64,000 bases of DNA from Kosakonia sacchari SP1 (GCF_000300455.3 NZ_CP007215.2:2914001-2978000), one strand, 5' to 3'. Counted from the stretch's first letter, positions 1-12,128 are shown. A program made the numbers and translations. Notes: a model not told the origin generated them from the letters alone.

Positions 1-926
1 GCTTTACTGACCTTTTCACCCATCGATTTAAGCTGTTGGATCATGCTGGTCAGCTTACGGGCGTAGTTAGGATCGGTCGCATAGCCGGCGTTCTGCAACG
101 CCTGCGCGCCCTGCTCCGCCGTCGCGGCAGTGGTCACCGCCGAGTAACGTTTATTACGCGTCAACATACCCACATAATCGGAGAGCGCTTCAAGGTACGA
201 GCTGTAAACGCGGAACTTGGCTTTCACCTTCACCGCTTCGCCGTTTTCATATTCTGTCGTCGTGATTTCCGTGGTCGGCCCTTTCCAGCCAGGCGTGGCT
301 TTAACACCAAAAATGTTAAAGCTCGGCTCACCGTTTTCACGCGGGATCTGGCGCTGGCCCCAGCCAGATTCCAGCGCAGCTTGCGCGAGGATCAGGTGGT
401 GCGGAACGCCGCTCTGCTCACTGGCAAGACGCGCCGGCAGTGAAAGCTGGGCAAGGAAGTCTTTGCTGTCGCCGGTTAACGGCTCGTCGCCGTCCTCCGG
501 CACTTTTGGCATCGCTTTGCGCACCAGCTGTGTCAGCGCCTGGTTTTGATAGGAGGTCACGGTTTCCAGCGGGAACTTCATCGGCACCTGCTGCATCTGA
601 TCGGCAGGCTCTACAGGCGCCTGATCGCCCGCCATCTGCTTAACCATCATATCGGCCAGGCCAAGGCCTTTGCCCGCGGTCATCTGTTGTGCAATTTGCT
701 GGTCATACATGCTGGTGTACAGCCGCGTTGAATCACTGCTGAAAATACCGTCTTTCGGTAACGCTTCGCGCATGCTTTTCAGCATCATCTGCACGAACAT
801 CCCTTCCATCTGGCGGGCAACCGGGCGCAGATTCGCGCCAGGATCCTGCCGGGTTTGCGCCTTCAGTTCATTCAGTGATTGCGCGTCCCATGCCGCGCTC
901 GTCAACAGTCGGCTGTCAGTCAACAT
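1..926 (-). CDS. flgJ: Flagellar rod assembly protein / peptidoglycan hydrolase FlgJ (partial)
   Basis: The gene runs off the left edge, so about five C-terminal residues are missing relative to the 313-residue E. coli protein. The N-terminal half (to about residue 150) is the rod-capping domain. The C-terminal half is a glucosaminidase-type domain that opens the peptidoglycan for the rod; the motif LAQAALESGWG carries the likely catalytic Glu near residue 186. The start is the ATG at 926, whose A is shared with the flgI stop codon (TAATG), a coupling typical of the flg operon. It is the last visible gene of flgBCDEFGHIJ. Confidence 0.97.
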   Translation of the reverse strand, partial: MLTDSRLLTSAAWDAQSLNELKAQTRQDPGANLRPVARQMEGMFVQMMLKSMREALPKDGIFSSDSTRLYTSMYDQQIAQQMTAGKGLGLADMMVKQMAGDQAPVEPADQMQQVPMKFPLETVTSYQNQALTQLVRKAMPKVPEDGDEPLTGDSKDFLAQLSLPARLASEQSGVPHHLILAQAALESGWGQRQIPRENGEPSFNIFGVKATPGWKGPTTEITTTEYENGEAVKVKAKFRVYSSYLEALSDYVGMLTRNKRYSAVTTAATAEQGAQALQNAGYATDPNYARKLTSMIQQLKSMGEKVSK

Positions 927-2023
927 TAGATGATCTCCAGTTTCGCACGCAGGCAGCCTGCGCTTTGCATCGCCTGAAGGATGGACATCAGTTCCATCGG
1001 GGAAGCACCGAGCGCGTTAAGCGCGCGGACTACGCTGTTCAGGTTGGCGCTGGAACGGACGCTTTGCAGCGAGCCGCCACTCTGGCGCAAATCAATCTGC
1101 GTTTGCGGTGTCACCACCGTCTGACCGCCGCCGAATGGCGTATTCGGCTGGCTCACGTTGGCCTGCTGATTCACCGTCACCGACAGGTTACCCTGCGCGA
1201 CGGCACAGTTATCCAGCGCCACTTCGCGGTTCATCACCACCGAGCCAGTACGCGAGTTAATAATGACTTTCGCATCCTGCTGCGTAACGCCGACTTCCAT
1301 ATTCTGGATGTCTGCCAGCAAACGGACCTGCGAGCTGCCGCCGTTAGAAACGCGGATCTGCACGGTACGCGCATCCAGCGCGGTCGCGCTGCCGTAACCA
1401 CGGTTACGGTTGATGGTGTCGGCAATCTGCTGCGCCATGCTGAAATCTTCCTGGTTCAGCTGCAGGTTAATGGTGTTACCTGCGCCAAACTGGGTCGGCA
1501 ATTCACGCTCGATGACCGCACCGTTAGTGATACGCCCACCGTTAAGCTGGTTAACCTGCACACTGCTGCCGCCTGCGGAAGCACCTGCGCCGCCGACCAG
1601 AATGTTACCCTGCGCCAGCGCATAAACCTGGCTGTCAACGCCCTTCAGCGGCGTCATCAGCAGCGTACCGCCGCGCAGGCTTTTCGCGTTACCCATTGAG
1701 GAGACCACCACATCGATGGTCTGCCCCTGGCGTGCAAACGCCGGGAACTGCGCGGTGACCATCACCGCCGCCACGTTTTTCAGCTGCATGTTGGTGCCGG
1801 TAGGAACCGTAATCCCCATCTGCGACAACATGTTGTTTAAAGTTTGAGTAGTAAATGGCGTCTGGGTCGTCTGGTCACCTGTACCATCAAGCCCCACGAC
1901 CAGGCCATAACCAATTAAGGAGTTTTCACGTACGCCCTGTACACTGGTGAGATCCCGGATACGGTCAGCCTGGGCGAAGGTCGCCACCAGCGCTAACACG
2001 ATACCAGTCAAATACTTAGACAT
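926..2023 (-). CDS. flgI: Flagellar P-ring protein FlgI
   Basis: FlgI polymerises in the periplasm around the distal rod to form the P ring, the bushing in the peptidoglycan layer. The protein has 365 residues, the usual length. A Sec signal peptide is visible (about residues 1-19, ending FAQA before DRIRDL), followed by the conserved [19 protein letters not shown] block. It lies 12 bp downstream of flgH and overlaps the flgJ start by one base. Periplasmic folding is assisted by FlgA, encoded divergently at 7346. Confidence 0.98.
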   Translation of the reverse strand: MSKYLTGIVLALVATFAQADRIRDLTSVQGVRENSLIGYGLVVGLDGTGDQTTQTPFTTQTLNNMLSQMGITVPTGTNMQLKNVAAVMVTAQFPAFARQGQTIDVVVSSMGNAKSLRGGTLLMTPLKGVDSQVYALAQGNILVGGAGASAGGSSVQVNQLNGGRITNGAVIERELPTQFGAGNTINLQLNQEDFSMAQQIADTINRNRGYGSATALDARTVQIRVSNGGSSQVRLLADIQNMEVGVTQQDAKVIINSRTGSVVMNREVALDNCAVAQGNLSVTVNQQANVSQPNTPFGGGQTVVTPQTQIDLRQSGGSLQSVRSSANLNSVVRALNALGASPMELMSILQAMQSAGCLRAKLEII

Positions 2024-2035
2024 AATTCACCCCGG

Positions 2036-2743
2036 TTACATCGGCGATAAGTTGAGGAAGAAACGTTGCAGCCAGCCCATGTTCTGCGCTTCGTTGATGT
2101 AGCCGTTGCCGACATACTCGATGCGCGCGTCCGCCACCTGTGTGGACGGAACCGTGTTGCTGCCGCTGATGGTGCGTGGGTTCACGACACCTGAGAAGCG
2201 GATGAATTCAGTGCCCTGGTTGATGGCTATCTGTTTTTCACCCACCACATGTAAATTGCCATTGATCAGCACCTGATCGACCGTCACGGTCAGCGTGCCG
2301 CTAAAGGTATTGCTGGCATTGGCGCCACCTTTGCCGTTAAAGGTATTACCGCCGGAAGCAGAGAGATCGGCACGGGAATTACCAAACAGACCTTCCAGGT
2401 AGCGCGGCGTGGTATCCATGCCGAAACTGGCCTTGCTGTCACGGCTGGCATTTGCCGACGAGCTCTTACTGGCACTGACGTTCTCTTGCAGAACAATCGT
2501 CAGCGTATCGCCCACGTTACGCGGACGGCGGTCTTCAAACAGTGGCTGATAGCCGTAGTTTATCGGCTGCGCAGTCTGATAAATCGATCCATTTACCATC
2601 GGCACCGGTCCCGGAATCGGCTGAGCGGTGGTCGCCCCCTGAACCAACGGCGTTGATGGAACCCAGGCACATCCCGTCAGGGTTAATGCCACTAAAGCCA
2701 TAATCGGATAGCTGCGCACGGCGTATTTTTGCATTGCATTCAT
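2036..2743 (-). CDS. flgH: Flagellar L-ring lipoprotein FlgH
   Basis: FlgH forms the outer-membrane L ring of the basal body. The N-terminus is a lipoprotein signal with the lipobox LTGC and Cys25 as the predicted lipidated residue. The rest has the usual L-ring composition, rich in Gly, Asn and Thr (235 residues). It is separated from flgG by 48 bp that hold a strong stem-loop (2760-2783), the largest gap among the operon's downstream genes. Confidence 0.97.
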   Translation of the reverse strand: MNAMQKYAVRSYPIMALVALTLTGCAWVPSTPLVQGATTAQPIPGPVPMVNGSIYQTAQPINYGYQPLFEDRRPRNVGDTLTIVLQENVSASKSSSANASRDSKASFGMDTTPRYLEGLFGNSRADLSASGGNTFNGKGGANASNTFSGTLTVTVDQVLINGNLHVVGEKQIAINQGTEFIRFSGVVNPRTISGSNTVPSTQVADARIEYVGNGYINEAQNMGWLQRFFLNLSPM

Positions 2744-2759
2744 CTTCGAAATCAGGGTT

Positions 2760-2783
2760 CCGGTGCGGCATTTACCGCACCGG
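2760..2783. repeat. Perfect stem-loop between flgG and flgH
   Basis: Arms CCGGTGCGG (2760-2768) and CCGCACCGG (2775-2783) form nine perfect pairs around a six-base loop. No T-run follows on the minus strand, so it looks more like an mRNA-processing or stabilising hairpin, or a degenerate REP-type element, than a terminator. It lies inside the operon, just after the flgG stop and before flgH. Confidence 0.6.
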
Positions 2784-2791
2784 ATAACGCC

Positions 2792-3586
<795 letters not shown>

Positions 3587-3590
3587 TTAA

Positions 3591-4346
3591 TTAGCCCATT
3601 GACAGCAATTGGTTGGCGCGCTGGGCGTTATCGTCGACGCTGCTGATGACTTTCATCTGCATTTCGAAACGACGGGCGCTGGCGATCATGTTGGTCATCG
3701 CGGCAACCGGCTTGACGTTACTGCCCTCCAGCACACCTGACATCACGCGAATAGACGGGTCGTCCTGCAATGTCGTACCACGGGTCGCTTGTGCGGTCTG
3801 GCTCAGACGGAACAGCCCGTCATCACCGCGCACCACTTCCTGCGCATTCGCTTTCACCAGCTTCAACTTGCCGACCGGCGCGATAGTATTCGCCGGATCG
3901 CCAGGGTTCAGCGATGAAATCGTACCGTCAGCCGCGATACTAATTTGCGAACCTTCCGGTACCGAAATCGGGCCGCCGTCGCCAATCACCGGATGCCCCT
4001 GAATGGTCAACTGGCCGGTTGAACTCACCTGGATATTACCGTTACGGGTATATCCTTCTGAGCCGTCCGCCGTTTGAACTGCCAGCCAACCATCCTGCTG
4101 CAACGCCACGTCCAGCGGACGCGAGGTGTAGTCAAGTTGCCCAGGCGTCATATCGGCGCCAGGCGTAGAAGCCACTACCAGCGTACGGGTAGGCAGTGAA
4201 AGCCCTTCTACCGGTACCGCGCGCAGCGCATTAAGCTGCGCGCGAAAGCCTGGCGTGGACGCATTCGCGAGGTTGCTGGCGGTGACAGCCTGCTGATTCA
4301 GCGTCTGGCTGGCTGCGCCCATCGCGGTGTATATTGCGTGATCCAT
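3591..4346 (-). CDS. flgF: Flagellar proximal rod protein FlgF
   Basis: FlgF is one of the proximal rod subunits. It has 251 residues with the axial-family signature AVTASNLANASTPGFRAQ near residues 20-37 and a C-terminal helix ending RANQLLSMG. It lies between flgE (20-bp gap) and flgG (16-bp gap), the canonical order. The Gly/Thr/Ser-rich core matches the FlgE/F/G family fold. Confidence 0.98.
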   Translation of the reverse strand: MDHAIYTAMGAASQTLNQQAVTASNLANASTPGFRAQLNALRAVPVEGLSLPTRTLVVASTPGADMTPGQLDYTSRPLDVALQQDGWLAVQTADGSEGYTRNGNIQVSSTGQLTIQGHPVIGDGGPISVPEGSQISIAADGTISSLNPGDPANTIAPVGKLKLVKANAQEVVRGDDGLFRLSQTAQATRGTTLQDDPSIRVMSGVLEGSNVKPVAAMTNMIASARRFEMQMKVISSVDDNAQRANQLLSMG

Positions 4347-4366
4347 TAAGCCATCCCGTCAGACGA

Positions 4367-5644
4367 TTAACGCAGGTTAACCAGCGTGTTAAGGATCTGA
4401 TCCTGGGTTTTGATGGTCTGCGCGTTCGACTGATAGTTACGCTGCGCGACAATCATGTTCACCAGTTCTTTACTCAGATTCACGTTTGATGCTTCCAGTG
4501 CGCCGTTGGTCAGCTTACCGAAGTTGCCGGAACCCGCTGTACCCACGATAGCAACGCCGGAAGCGGTGGTCGCAGACCAGACGTTATCCCCTTCGGATTT
4601 CAGGCCTTCGTTGTTAGCAAAGTTCGCCAGCACGATCTGACCCAGCACCTGCGTTTTCTCGTTGGAGTAGCTGCCCACCACGGTACCGTCATCGTTGATG
4701 GCGTAGCTCACCAGTGATCCTGGCGGGTAACCATCCTGGTCAACAGAGGCTGCGCCGCTGCTGCCGGTGTTCTGCTGCATGGAGTTCAGGAAGCTCAGCG
4801 AGTAAGTGCTGGCAGCAGAACCATTAAGGCTGGCCAGCGCGATATTGATCTGCGGCTGCGCGTTCGGTGCAGCGTTCAGGTTCCAGGTACGCGGCGTAGT
4901 AGCCGGCAGCACTTCGGTGTAGTTAGTCACGGAAGTGAGCGTACCGTTGGAGCTGAACGACATCTGCGCGGCTTTTTCATAAGAAGAGCCGGAGATGCTG
5001 GAGTCTTTGGTGTAGACATCCCAGGTGTTAGCGGCGGTTTTAACGAAATAGCAGTCAACCGCATGTTCGTTACCCAGGCTGTCGTAAGACGTTACCGTGG
5101 TTTTTTTGTTGTAGGTATCCGAGTTAGTCGGATCGAACGGTGTCGTCGTCGGAATGGTCGCCGTCGAGTTCAGGTTCATCGGCATCGTCGCCGTGGTGGT
5201 GGCACGCGCCGACATCACGGTCGTTGGGATGTTAATCGTCGTTGGGTTAGCACCGGTCTGCACGACAGGCGGTGTACCCGCAACCGGGTAACCGGTCAGT
5301 TGCATACCCTGCATGTTGACCAGGTTGCGGTTCTCATCCAGTTTGAACTGGCCGTTACGGCTGTAATAAACAGAACCGTTGGTATCAACCATGCGGAAGA
5401 AACCGTTCTGGCTAATCGCCACGTCCAGACCACGACCGGTGTTGGTCGTTGTACCGTCGGTAAAGTCCTGAGTGATACCAGCAACTTTTACGCCCAGACC
5501 CACTTTAGAACCGGCAAACATATCGGCGAAGGACGCAGAGCCGGATTTAAAGCCATAGGTGGCGGAGTTGGCAATGTTGTTACCAATGACATCGAGGTTG
5601 GTGGCCGCAGCATCTAGGCCGCTGACCGCTTGTGAAAAGGCCAT
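4367..5644 (-). CDS. flgE: Flagellar hook protein FlgE
   Basis: FlgE polymerises into the flexible hook. Conserved ends are visible: MAFSQAVSGLDAAATNLDV at the start and the D0 helix ending QDQILNTLVNLR. At 425 residues it is longer than the 402-residue E. coli protein as I remember it; the extra length falls in the surface-exposed middle, where Thr-, Asn- and Ser-rich stretches occur. This is normal species variation for hook proteins. It follows flgD with a 26-bp gap. Confidence 0.98.
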   Translation of the reverse strand: MAFSQAVSGLDAAATNLDVIGNNIANSATYGFKSGSASFADMFAGSKVGLGVKVAGITQDFTDGTTTNTGRGLDVAISQNGFFRMVDTNGSVYYSRNGQFKLDENRNLVNMQGMQLTGYPVAGTPPVVQTGANPTTINIPTTVMSARATTTATMPMNLNSTATIPTTTPFDPTNSDTYNKKTTVTSYDSLGNEHAVDCYFVKTAANTWDVYTKDSSISGSSYEKAAQMSFSSNGTLTSVTNYTEVLPATTPRTWNLNAAPNAQPQINIALASLNGSAASTYSLSFLNSMQQNTGSSGAASVDQDGYPPGSLVSYAINDDGTVVGSYSNEKTQVLGQIVLANFANNEGLKSEGDNVWSATTASGVAIVGTAGSGNFGKLTNGALEASNVNLSKELVNMIVAQRNYQSNAQTIKTQDQILNTLVNLR

Positions 5645-5670
5645 GACTTACTCCTGATAAGTGTTTTGGC

Positions 5671-6351
5671 TTAGATAATCTGCCGTACTTCGTCGAGTGT
5701 GGTGGTACCGTAAGTACCTAAATCCAGTGTGCTACCGTTGCTGCCGCGGGTAACACCTTGCACCAGTGCAAACTGCAGCGGCTGGGCAACCAGCTGTGTT
5801 GCGCCAGAGCTGGCGGCGATAGAGACTTTATAAGAGCCATCGGGTGCCGCTGTTCCATCCGTCATCTTGCCGTCCCAACTGAAGGTGTGGACACCGGCAG
5901 TCAGCGAGCCAATATCGATAGTGCGCACCACGGTACCGTCTTTGCTGGTCACGGTAGCGGTCACTTTATCGGCGGCTTGCGTTAGTTCCACGCCAAACGG
6001 CGTTGAAGTTTCTTTACCCACCAGAATGGTCTGTCCCGGGATCATCACGCCATGCCCAATCAGGCTTGCTGCCTGCAGTGACTGGCTGTTGTCGATCTGT
6101 CCGGAAATCGAACCGAGGGTGGTGTTCAGTTTTTCAATCCCGCTCACGGTGCTGATTTGCGCCAACTGAGTGGTCAGTTCGTTGTTCTGCAGCGGGTTAG
6201 TCGGGTCCTGGTTTTTCAGTTGCGCGACCAGCAGCGTCAAAAAGCTGCCTTGCAGGTCGGATGCACTGTTTGTCCCGGTTGTGCTGGTGTTGTTACTGGT
6301 TGAGGAGACACCGTTATTTGTCGGGTCATCCACTCTTACGGCGATAGACAT
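5671..6351 (-). CDS. flgD: Flagellar hook-capping protein FlgD
   Basis: FlgD is the scaffold cap that guides FlgE assembly and is then discarded. The N-terminal part is low-complexity (Ser/Thr/Asn, residues about 10-35), followed by the conserved LLVAQLKNQDPTNPLQNNE block near residues 41-59. The C-terminal half is a tudor/FnIII-type region with FSWDGKMTDGTAAPDGSY. Length is 226 residues. It sits 11 bp downstream of flgC. Confidence 0.97.
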   Translation of the reverse strand: MSIAVRVDDPTNNGVSSTSNNTSTTGTNSASDLQGSFLTLLVAQLKNQDPTNPLQNNELTTQLAQISTVSGIEKLNTTLGSISGQIDNSQSLQAASLIGHGVMIPGQTILVGKETSTPFGVELTQAADKVTATVTSKDGTVVRTIDIGSLTAGVHTFSWDGKMTDGTAAPDGSYKVSIAASSGATQLVAQPLQFALVQGVTRGSNGSTLDLGTYGTTTLDEVRQII

Positions 6352-6362
6352 GCGCGTCTCCT

Positions 6363-6767
6363 TTACTGTCCGAGCGTGAGGGTTTTGAGCATCATGCCCT
6401 TAACGGTATTAAGCACTTCAACGTTCGCCTGGTAGCTGCGGGACGCAGACATGGTGTTCACCATTTCGCCGACCACATCAACATTGGGCATTTTGACGTA
6501 GCCATTCGCGTCAGCCAGCGGGTTACCTGGTTCGTAAACCAGTTTGTCCGGTGCCTGGCTCTCAATCACATCAGCAACTTTTACACCGCCGGTCGCTTGC
6601 CCGGGCGCAGCATCCACCTGGAACACAACCTGCTTAGCGCGATACGGCTGACCATCGGGCCCGGTCACGCTGTCGGCGTTCGCCATGTTACTGGCGGCCA
6701 CGTTCAAACGTTTGGACTGCGCGGTCAGCGCGGAGCCTGCGACATCAAAGATATTCAGTAATGCCAT
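6363..6767 (-). CDS. flgC: Flagellar proximal rod protein FlgC
   Basis: FlgC is a proximal rod subunit of 134 residues, the usual size. The rod signature [15 protein letters not shown] lies near residues 23-37, and the C-terminal helix ([21 protein letters not shown] region) is the D0 partner. The gap to flgB is only four bases, consistent with translational coupling. Confidence 0.98.
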   Translation of the reverse strand: MALLNIFDVAGSALTAQSKRLNVAASNMANADSVTGPDGQPYRAKQVVFQVDAAPGQATGGVKVADVIESQAPDKLVYEPGNPLADANGYVKMPNVDVVGEMVNTMSASRSYQANVEVLNTVKGMMLKTLTLGQ

Positions 6768-6771
6768 TTAA

Positions 6772-7188
6772 TTAGTTCCCCTGTTGCAGAACACTCATCA
6801 TGCTTTTGATCTGCCCACCCAGCACGGTCAGGCCGGTCTGGTATTTAACGCTGTTGTCAGCGAACTGCGTACGTTCCCGATCCATATCCACGGTGTTGCC
6901 ATCCAGCGAGGGCTGATCCGGAATGCGGTACAACAAATCGGTAGACGGTCCGCTCATCGCCTGCGCCGGAATATGGCGCGAAGAGGTCATGGTCAACGCC
7001 ACGCCACTGCCTTCAGCACGCCCACGCTCCATGACTTTTTTCAATTCGCTGGCGAAATCAATATCGCGCGCCTGAAACCCCGGGGTATCGGCGTTGGCGA
7101 TGTTTGCCGCCAGAATTTCCTGACGCTGGGCGCTCAGGTTCAGCGCTTCTTGCTGGAAACGAAGTGCGGCATCAAGTTTATCGAGCAT
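6772..7188 (-). CDS. flgB: Flagellar proximal rod protein FlgB
   Basis: FlgB is the first gene of the minus-strand rod-hook operon and encodes a 138-residue proximal rod subunit. The signature [19 protein letters not shown] is at about residues 27-45. The C-terminus ends in a helix ([15 protein letters not shown]). The start at 7188 faces flgA across 157 bp that must hold both class 2 promoters. Confidence 0.98.
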   Translation of the reverse strand: MLDKLDAALRFQQEALNLSAQRQEILAANIANADTPGFQARDIDFASELKKVMERGRAEGSGVALTMTSSRHIPAQAMSGPSTDLLYRIPDQPSLDGNTVDMDRERTQFADNSVKYQTGLTVLGGQIKSMMSVLQQGN

Positions 7189-7345
7189 GGCTCCCCCACT
7201 GATGACAATTATTTAGCCAACAGCTTAAATCTCCGCTGACAAACTTATCGCTGGAATAAGGGCAAAATGCGTCGCTATTTATTGCGTTGATAGGTTGACC
7301 ATGCGGTTAAAATCCCCTCAACCACTCAACAGGCAGGAGTCTGCG
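7189..7345. promoter_or_regulatory. Divergent flgB/flgA control region (class 2 flagellar)
   Basis: This spacer separates the divergent flgB and flgA starts. In enterics it carries the FlhD4C2-activated class 2 promoters. CGCTATTT at 7273-7280 (AAATAGCG on the minus strand) resembles one FlhDC half-site. I could not assign the second half-site or the -10 elements with confidence, so the role rests mainly on gene arrangement. Confidence 0.55.
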
Positions 7346-8005
7346 ATGAACACGTTGAAAGGCGGTTTAGCCGCGACCTTACTGTTTTTAAGCGCCTTTG
7401 CTCAGGCCGCTGACTTGCAAGCACAGCTGACGTCATTTTTTGCTCAACGTCTTGCTGGCTTTAGCGACGAGGTAGTGGTAAATATACGCACCCCGCAAAA
7501 TCTGTTGCCCAGTTGCGAGCAGCCAGCGCTGAGCGTGCTCGGGAACGCGAAACTGTGGGGGAACCTGAACGTGCTGGCGAATTGCGCAGGAGTGAAGCGC
7601 TATTTGCAGGTGGAAGTTCAGGCGACCGGTAACTATGTGGTGGCAGCGCAGTCCGTTGCCCGAGGCAGCCTGTTGCAGCCCGGCAGCGTAACGCTAAAAC
7701 GCGGCCGTCTCGATCAGTTGCCGCCGAGAACGATGCTGGATATTACCCAGGCGCAGGATGCGGTCAGTTTGCGCGATCTTACCCCAGGCCAGGCGATTCA
7801 ACTGTCAATGTTGCGCCAGGCGTGGCGGGTTAAAGCGGGTCAGCGTGTACAGGTCGTGGCGTCGGGCGATGGCTTTAGTGTGAACGGCGAAGGTCAGGCA
7901 CTGAACAATGCGGCAGTGGCGCAAAACGCCCGTGTGCGCATGGCTTCAGGGCAGATTGTCAGCGGTACAGTGAACGCTGATGGGAATATTCTGATTAACC
8001 TATAA
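7346..8005 (+). CDS. flgA: Flagellar P-ring assembly chaperone FlgA
   Basis: FlgA is a periplasmic chaperone needed for FlgI to assemble into the P ring. The ATG at 7346 is preferred over the upstream in-frame ATG at 7295: it has a CAGGAG ribosome site just upstream, gives 219 residues (the E. coli length) and starts directly with a signal peptide ending FAQA. The C-terminal SAF-like region includes SVARGSLLQPGSV and LTPGQAIQLSMLRQ. Confidence 0.97.
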   Translation: MNTLKGGLAATLLFLSAFAQAADLQAQLTSFFAQRLAGFSDEVVVNIRTPQNLLPSCEQPALSVLGNAKLWGNLNVLANCAGVKRYLQVEVQATGNYVVAAQSVARGSLLQPGSVTLKRGRLDQLPPRTMLDITQAQDAVSLRDLTPGQAIQLSMLRQAWRVKAGQRVQVVASGDGFSVNGEGQALNNAAVAQNARVRMASGQIVSGTVNADGNILINL

Positions 8006-8011
8006 TCTTTT

Positions 8012-8038
8012 TAAAGAATTCATGTCGCCTGCCGATAA
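8012..8038 (+). promoter_or_regulatory. Sigma-28 (FliA) promoter of flgM
   Basis: TAAAGAAT (8012-8019) and GCCGATAA (8031-8038) are separated by exactly 11 bases. This matches the enteric FliA consensus TAAAGTTT-N11-GCCGATAA, with an exact -10. It lies 62 bp upstream of flgM and supports class 3 expression of flgMN in addition to read-through from flgA. Confidence 0.9.
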
Positions 8039-8099
8039 TTAAGCAACGACTAAAGATATCAGGCCCGAAACGCCGGGATACCTCGATGAGGACAACACT

Positions 8100-8393
8100 A
8101 TGAGCATTGATCGCACATCGTCTTTAAAACCGGTTAGTTCCGTTCAACAGCGCGAAACTAACGAGACCCAAACGCAGAAAACGCGTCTGGAAAAAGCGGC
8201 TACGGCAAACAGCACCAGCGTGACCCTCAGCGGCGCGCAGACCAAGCTGATGCAGGCTGGCGCGAATGACATCAATATGGAACGCGTGGAACAGCTGAAA
8301 ACCGCAATCCGTAATGGTGAACTGAAGATGGACACCGGCAAGATCGCCGATGCCCTGATTGATGAAGCGAAGAGTTACTTGCAGAGTAAATAA
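8100..8393 (+). CDS. flgM: Anti-sigma-28 factor FlgM
   Basis: FlgM binds FliA (sigma-28) and blocks late flagellar transcription until it is exported through the finished hook. It has 97 residues. The N-terminus ([12 protein letters not shown]) carries the export region, and the C-terminal half (about residues 55-97, helical) is the sigma-binding part. It is transcribed from its own sigma-28 promoter and lies 4 bp upstream of flgN. Confidence 0.97.
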   Translation: MSIDRTSSLKPVSSVQQRETNETQTQKTRLEKAATANSTSVTLSGAQTKLMQAGANDINMERVEQLKTAIRNGELKMDTGKIADALIDEAKSYLQSK

Positions 8394-8397
8394 CAGT

Positions 8398-8820
8398 ATG
8401 AATCGACTGTCAGACATTCTTGATCAAATGACAGTTATCCTGAGCGCTCTTAAAGACGTGATGGATGCTGAGCAAAAACAGCTTTCCGTAGGTAACATTC
8501 AAAGCAGCGCACTGCAGCGTATCACGGAAGAAAAAAGCTCATTGCTCGCGACACTGGATTACCTGGAGCAACAGCGTCGTTCGACACAAAAAGCGCAACA
8601 TAGCGCGAACGACGATATCGCCGATCGCTGGCAAACTATTACGCAGAAAACGCAGCATTTGCGCGACCTTAACCAGCACAACGGATGGCTGCTGGAAGGA
8701 CAAATTGCGCGTAACCAGCAAGCGCTGGAACTGCTAAAGCCGCATCAGGAACCGAGCCTGTACGGCGCGAATGGTTATACCGCTTCCGCCAGCCGTGGCG
8801 GAAAGAAAATCTCGATTTAA
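8398..8820 (+). CDS. flgN: Flagellar export chaperone FlgN
   Basis: FlgN is the cytoplasmic chaperone for the hook-filament junction proteins FlgK and FlgL. The ATG at 8398 gives 140 residues (E. coli about 138); an upstream in-frame ATG at 8359 lies inside flgM and is not favoured. The protein is almost entirely helical, with long Gln/Glu/Arg-rich segments typical of type III export chaperones. Confidence 0.95.
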   Translation: MNRLSDILDQMTVILSALKDVMDAEQKQLSVGNIQSSALQRITEEKSSLLATLDYLEQQRRSTQKAQHSANDDIADRWQTITQKTQHLRDLNQHNGWLLEGQIARNQQALELLKPHQEPSLYGANGYTASASRGGKKISI

Positions 8821-8835
8821 TAAGACCCGTCTTCT

Positions 8836-8866
8836 TTGCCAGGGATAATTCCCTGGCAATTTGCTT
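8836..8866 (+). terminator. Rho-independent terminator after flgN
   Basis: The arms TTGCCAGGG (8836-8844) and CCCTGGCAA (8851-8859) pair perfectly around a six-base AT loop and are followed by a T-rich stretch. It separates flgAMN from the convergent murJ gene. Confidence 0.85.
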
Positions 8867-8899
8867 TTCTTTTTCTCGCTTCTACTTCGCTGAACAAAC

Positions 8900-10495
<1,596 letters not shown>

Positions 10496-10545
10496 TTAGT
10501 CTACAGGGAAAAAGGCGAATTACTATCGCCAGATGTTACCGGGCA

Positions 10546-11469
10546 TTATTCACTCATCGCCTCGCGCCAGAGCTTATCTACAACGCGCTGGGCGAGGATC
10601 GCTTGCTCGCCTGCGGTTTCCGGAACTGTCTGATTTTGCACGCATTCAATGAAATGGCGAGCGCATCCGGCGAAACCGCGCTGTTCCAGCACGCTCTGCC
10701 AGCCCGCCACTGGACGGGCGACAACGCCCTGCCCGCGCTCTTCGCGCCACTCCCGCATATCGGTAATGTCGAACAACCCACCGTCTGTCACCGCCTGAAC
10801 CCATTCACGCTGGCTGCCCGCCCGGCGATGCATGCTGGTGGTAATTTGCAGGTGTTCAACACTGAAATGGTGCTCGGCATAAATCATGGCACCGTCATCA
10901 TTGGTCAGCAGTGTGCCGCTTTTTAATTGCGCGGCACCGCCCGCCAGCCACAGTGCGGTATCCACAACGTGCAGGTAGTCATCCAGCAGGGTGAAGCGTA
11001 AATCATGCGGCCCGACGCTGTCGGTACGGTGTTTATCCATTCGCAGCGAGGCGGCCTGTGGTATCTGCTGTTTTAACTCGCGGTACAGCGGGGAGAAACG
11101 GCGGTTAAACCCGACCATCAGCGTCAGCTTTTTACGCGCGGCCAGTTCGATAAGCCGCTCCGCGTCCTGTAAATTTTCCGCCAGCGGTTTATCCACGCAG
11201 ACGTGGACACCGAGATTGAGCAACTCACTGACGACCGCATAGTGTGAAGCCGTTGAGGTGTGGACAAACACCGCGTCGCATTGTGCCGCCAGGGAAGTCA
11301 GAGAATCGGCATACGGAATGCGCCAGGTTTCGCACACGCGCAGTGCCTTTTCCCGCGTTGGCGACCAGGCCGCCGCCAGCGTCCAGTCTGTTGCTGCGCC
11401 TAGCACAGGCAACCAGGCTTTTTGCGCAATGCCGCCAAGCCCTACCACACCGATACGTAAAGTTGTCAC
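10546..11469 (-). CDS. mviM: Gfo/Idh/MocA-family oxidoreductase MviM
   Basis: The N-terminal Rossmann domain shows GVVGLGGIAQKAWLP, and CVDKPLAEN with the Lys-Pro pair is the family's EKP-type motif near the active site. The C-terminal half is the beta-sheet substrate domain. The substrate is unknown in this subgroup. It has 307 residues and lies three bases from yceH, suggesting co-transcription (yceH then mviM). Also called yceM. Confidence 0.92.
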   Translation of the reverse strand: MTTLRIGVVGLGGIAQKAWLPVLGAATDWTLAAAWSPTREKALRVCETWRIPYADSLTSLAAQCDAVFVHTSTASHYAVVSELLNLGVHVCVDKPLAENLQDAERLIELAARKKLTLMVGFNRRFSPLYRELKQQIPQAASLRMDKHRTDSVGPHDLRFTLLDDYLHVVDTALWLAGGAAQLKSGTLLTNDDGAMIYAEHHFSVEHLQITTSMHRRAGSQREWVQAVTDGGLFDITDMREWREERGQGVVARPVAGWQSVLEQRGFAGCARHFIECVQNQTVPETAGEQAILAQRVVDKLWREAMSE

Positions 11470-11471
11470 CG

Positions 11472-12122
11472 TTAATCTCCCAGATGTGCGAGTAGCGAAT
11501 CCAGACGCTGCTTCAGTTCAGCCACTTCCGCTTCCAGCGCGTCGACGCGCGCGGCAAGTGACGCTTCCGCCGGGCTGACGTCTTCAACAACATTCACCAG
11601 CGTCTGCACATCGCCACTGAAAAGATGCATAAAGCGGCTTTCGCGTTTGCCTGGCTCTCTTGGCAGGCGCGCCACATAGGGCCCGTCTTCGCGCGTCGCC
11701 AGGTGTTCTAACGCATTTTCCACTTCAGCCATATCGCTGAACTGATGCATGCGTTCGCCGCGGGTGCGCAACTCGCCCGGCGTTTGCGGCCCGCGCAGTA
11801 ATAACGTGGTGATGAGCGCCACCTCGGCAGAACTCAGTTTGAGATCGCCAAATTCAGAATTACAAAAACGCTGCTCATATTTTGTCACCCGGTTACCAAA
11901 ACCGCTTACCGTGCGCAGATAATGGCGCTTGACCAGTTCATCCAGCACCGTCTGCACTTCGTGTTCAGCAAGGTTCATCACCGGTTCACGGTTGGTTTTT
12001 TGATTACAGGCCGTGACAACACCATTAATGGAGAGCGGATATTGCTCCGGCGTCGTCACCTGTTTTTCCAGTAGACAGCCAATCACCCTCGCCTCTACGG
12101 CGGTTAATTGATACTTCATCAA
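11472..12122 (-). CDS. yceH: YceH, DUF480 protein
   Basis: This is a 216-residue DUF480 protein built from two winged-helix-like repeats. Conserved features are [19 protein letters not shown] near the start and the [13 protein letters not shown] block in the middle. The C-terminal 40 residues form a coiled coil ([20 protein letters not shown]). The molecular function is not established. It lies between rimJ (6-bp gap) and mviM (2-bp gap), forming a compact minus-strand cluster. Confidence 0.93.
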   Translation of the reverse strand: MMKYQLTAVEARVIGCLLEKQVTTPEQYPLSINGVVTACNQKTNREPVMNLAEHEVQTVLDELVKRHYLRTVSGFGNRVTKYEQRFCNSEFGDLKLSSAEVALITTLLLRGPQTPGELRTRGERMHQFSDMAEVENALEHLATREDGPYVARLPREPGKRESRFMHLFSGDVQTLVNVVEDVSPAEASLAARVDALEAEVAELKQRLDSLLAHLGD

Positions 12123-12128
12123 AACTCC

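Noticed and set aside
875-1699. Long plus-strand frame of 274 codons opposite flgI
   Set aside because: It is the complement of flgI, which has a signal peptide, the right length and operon context; the opposite frame has no family resemblance.
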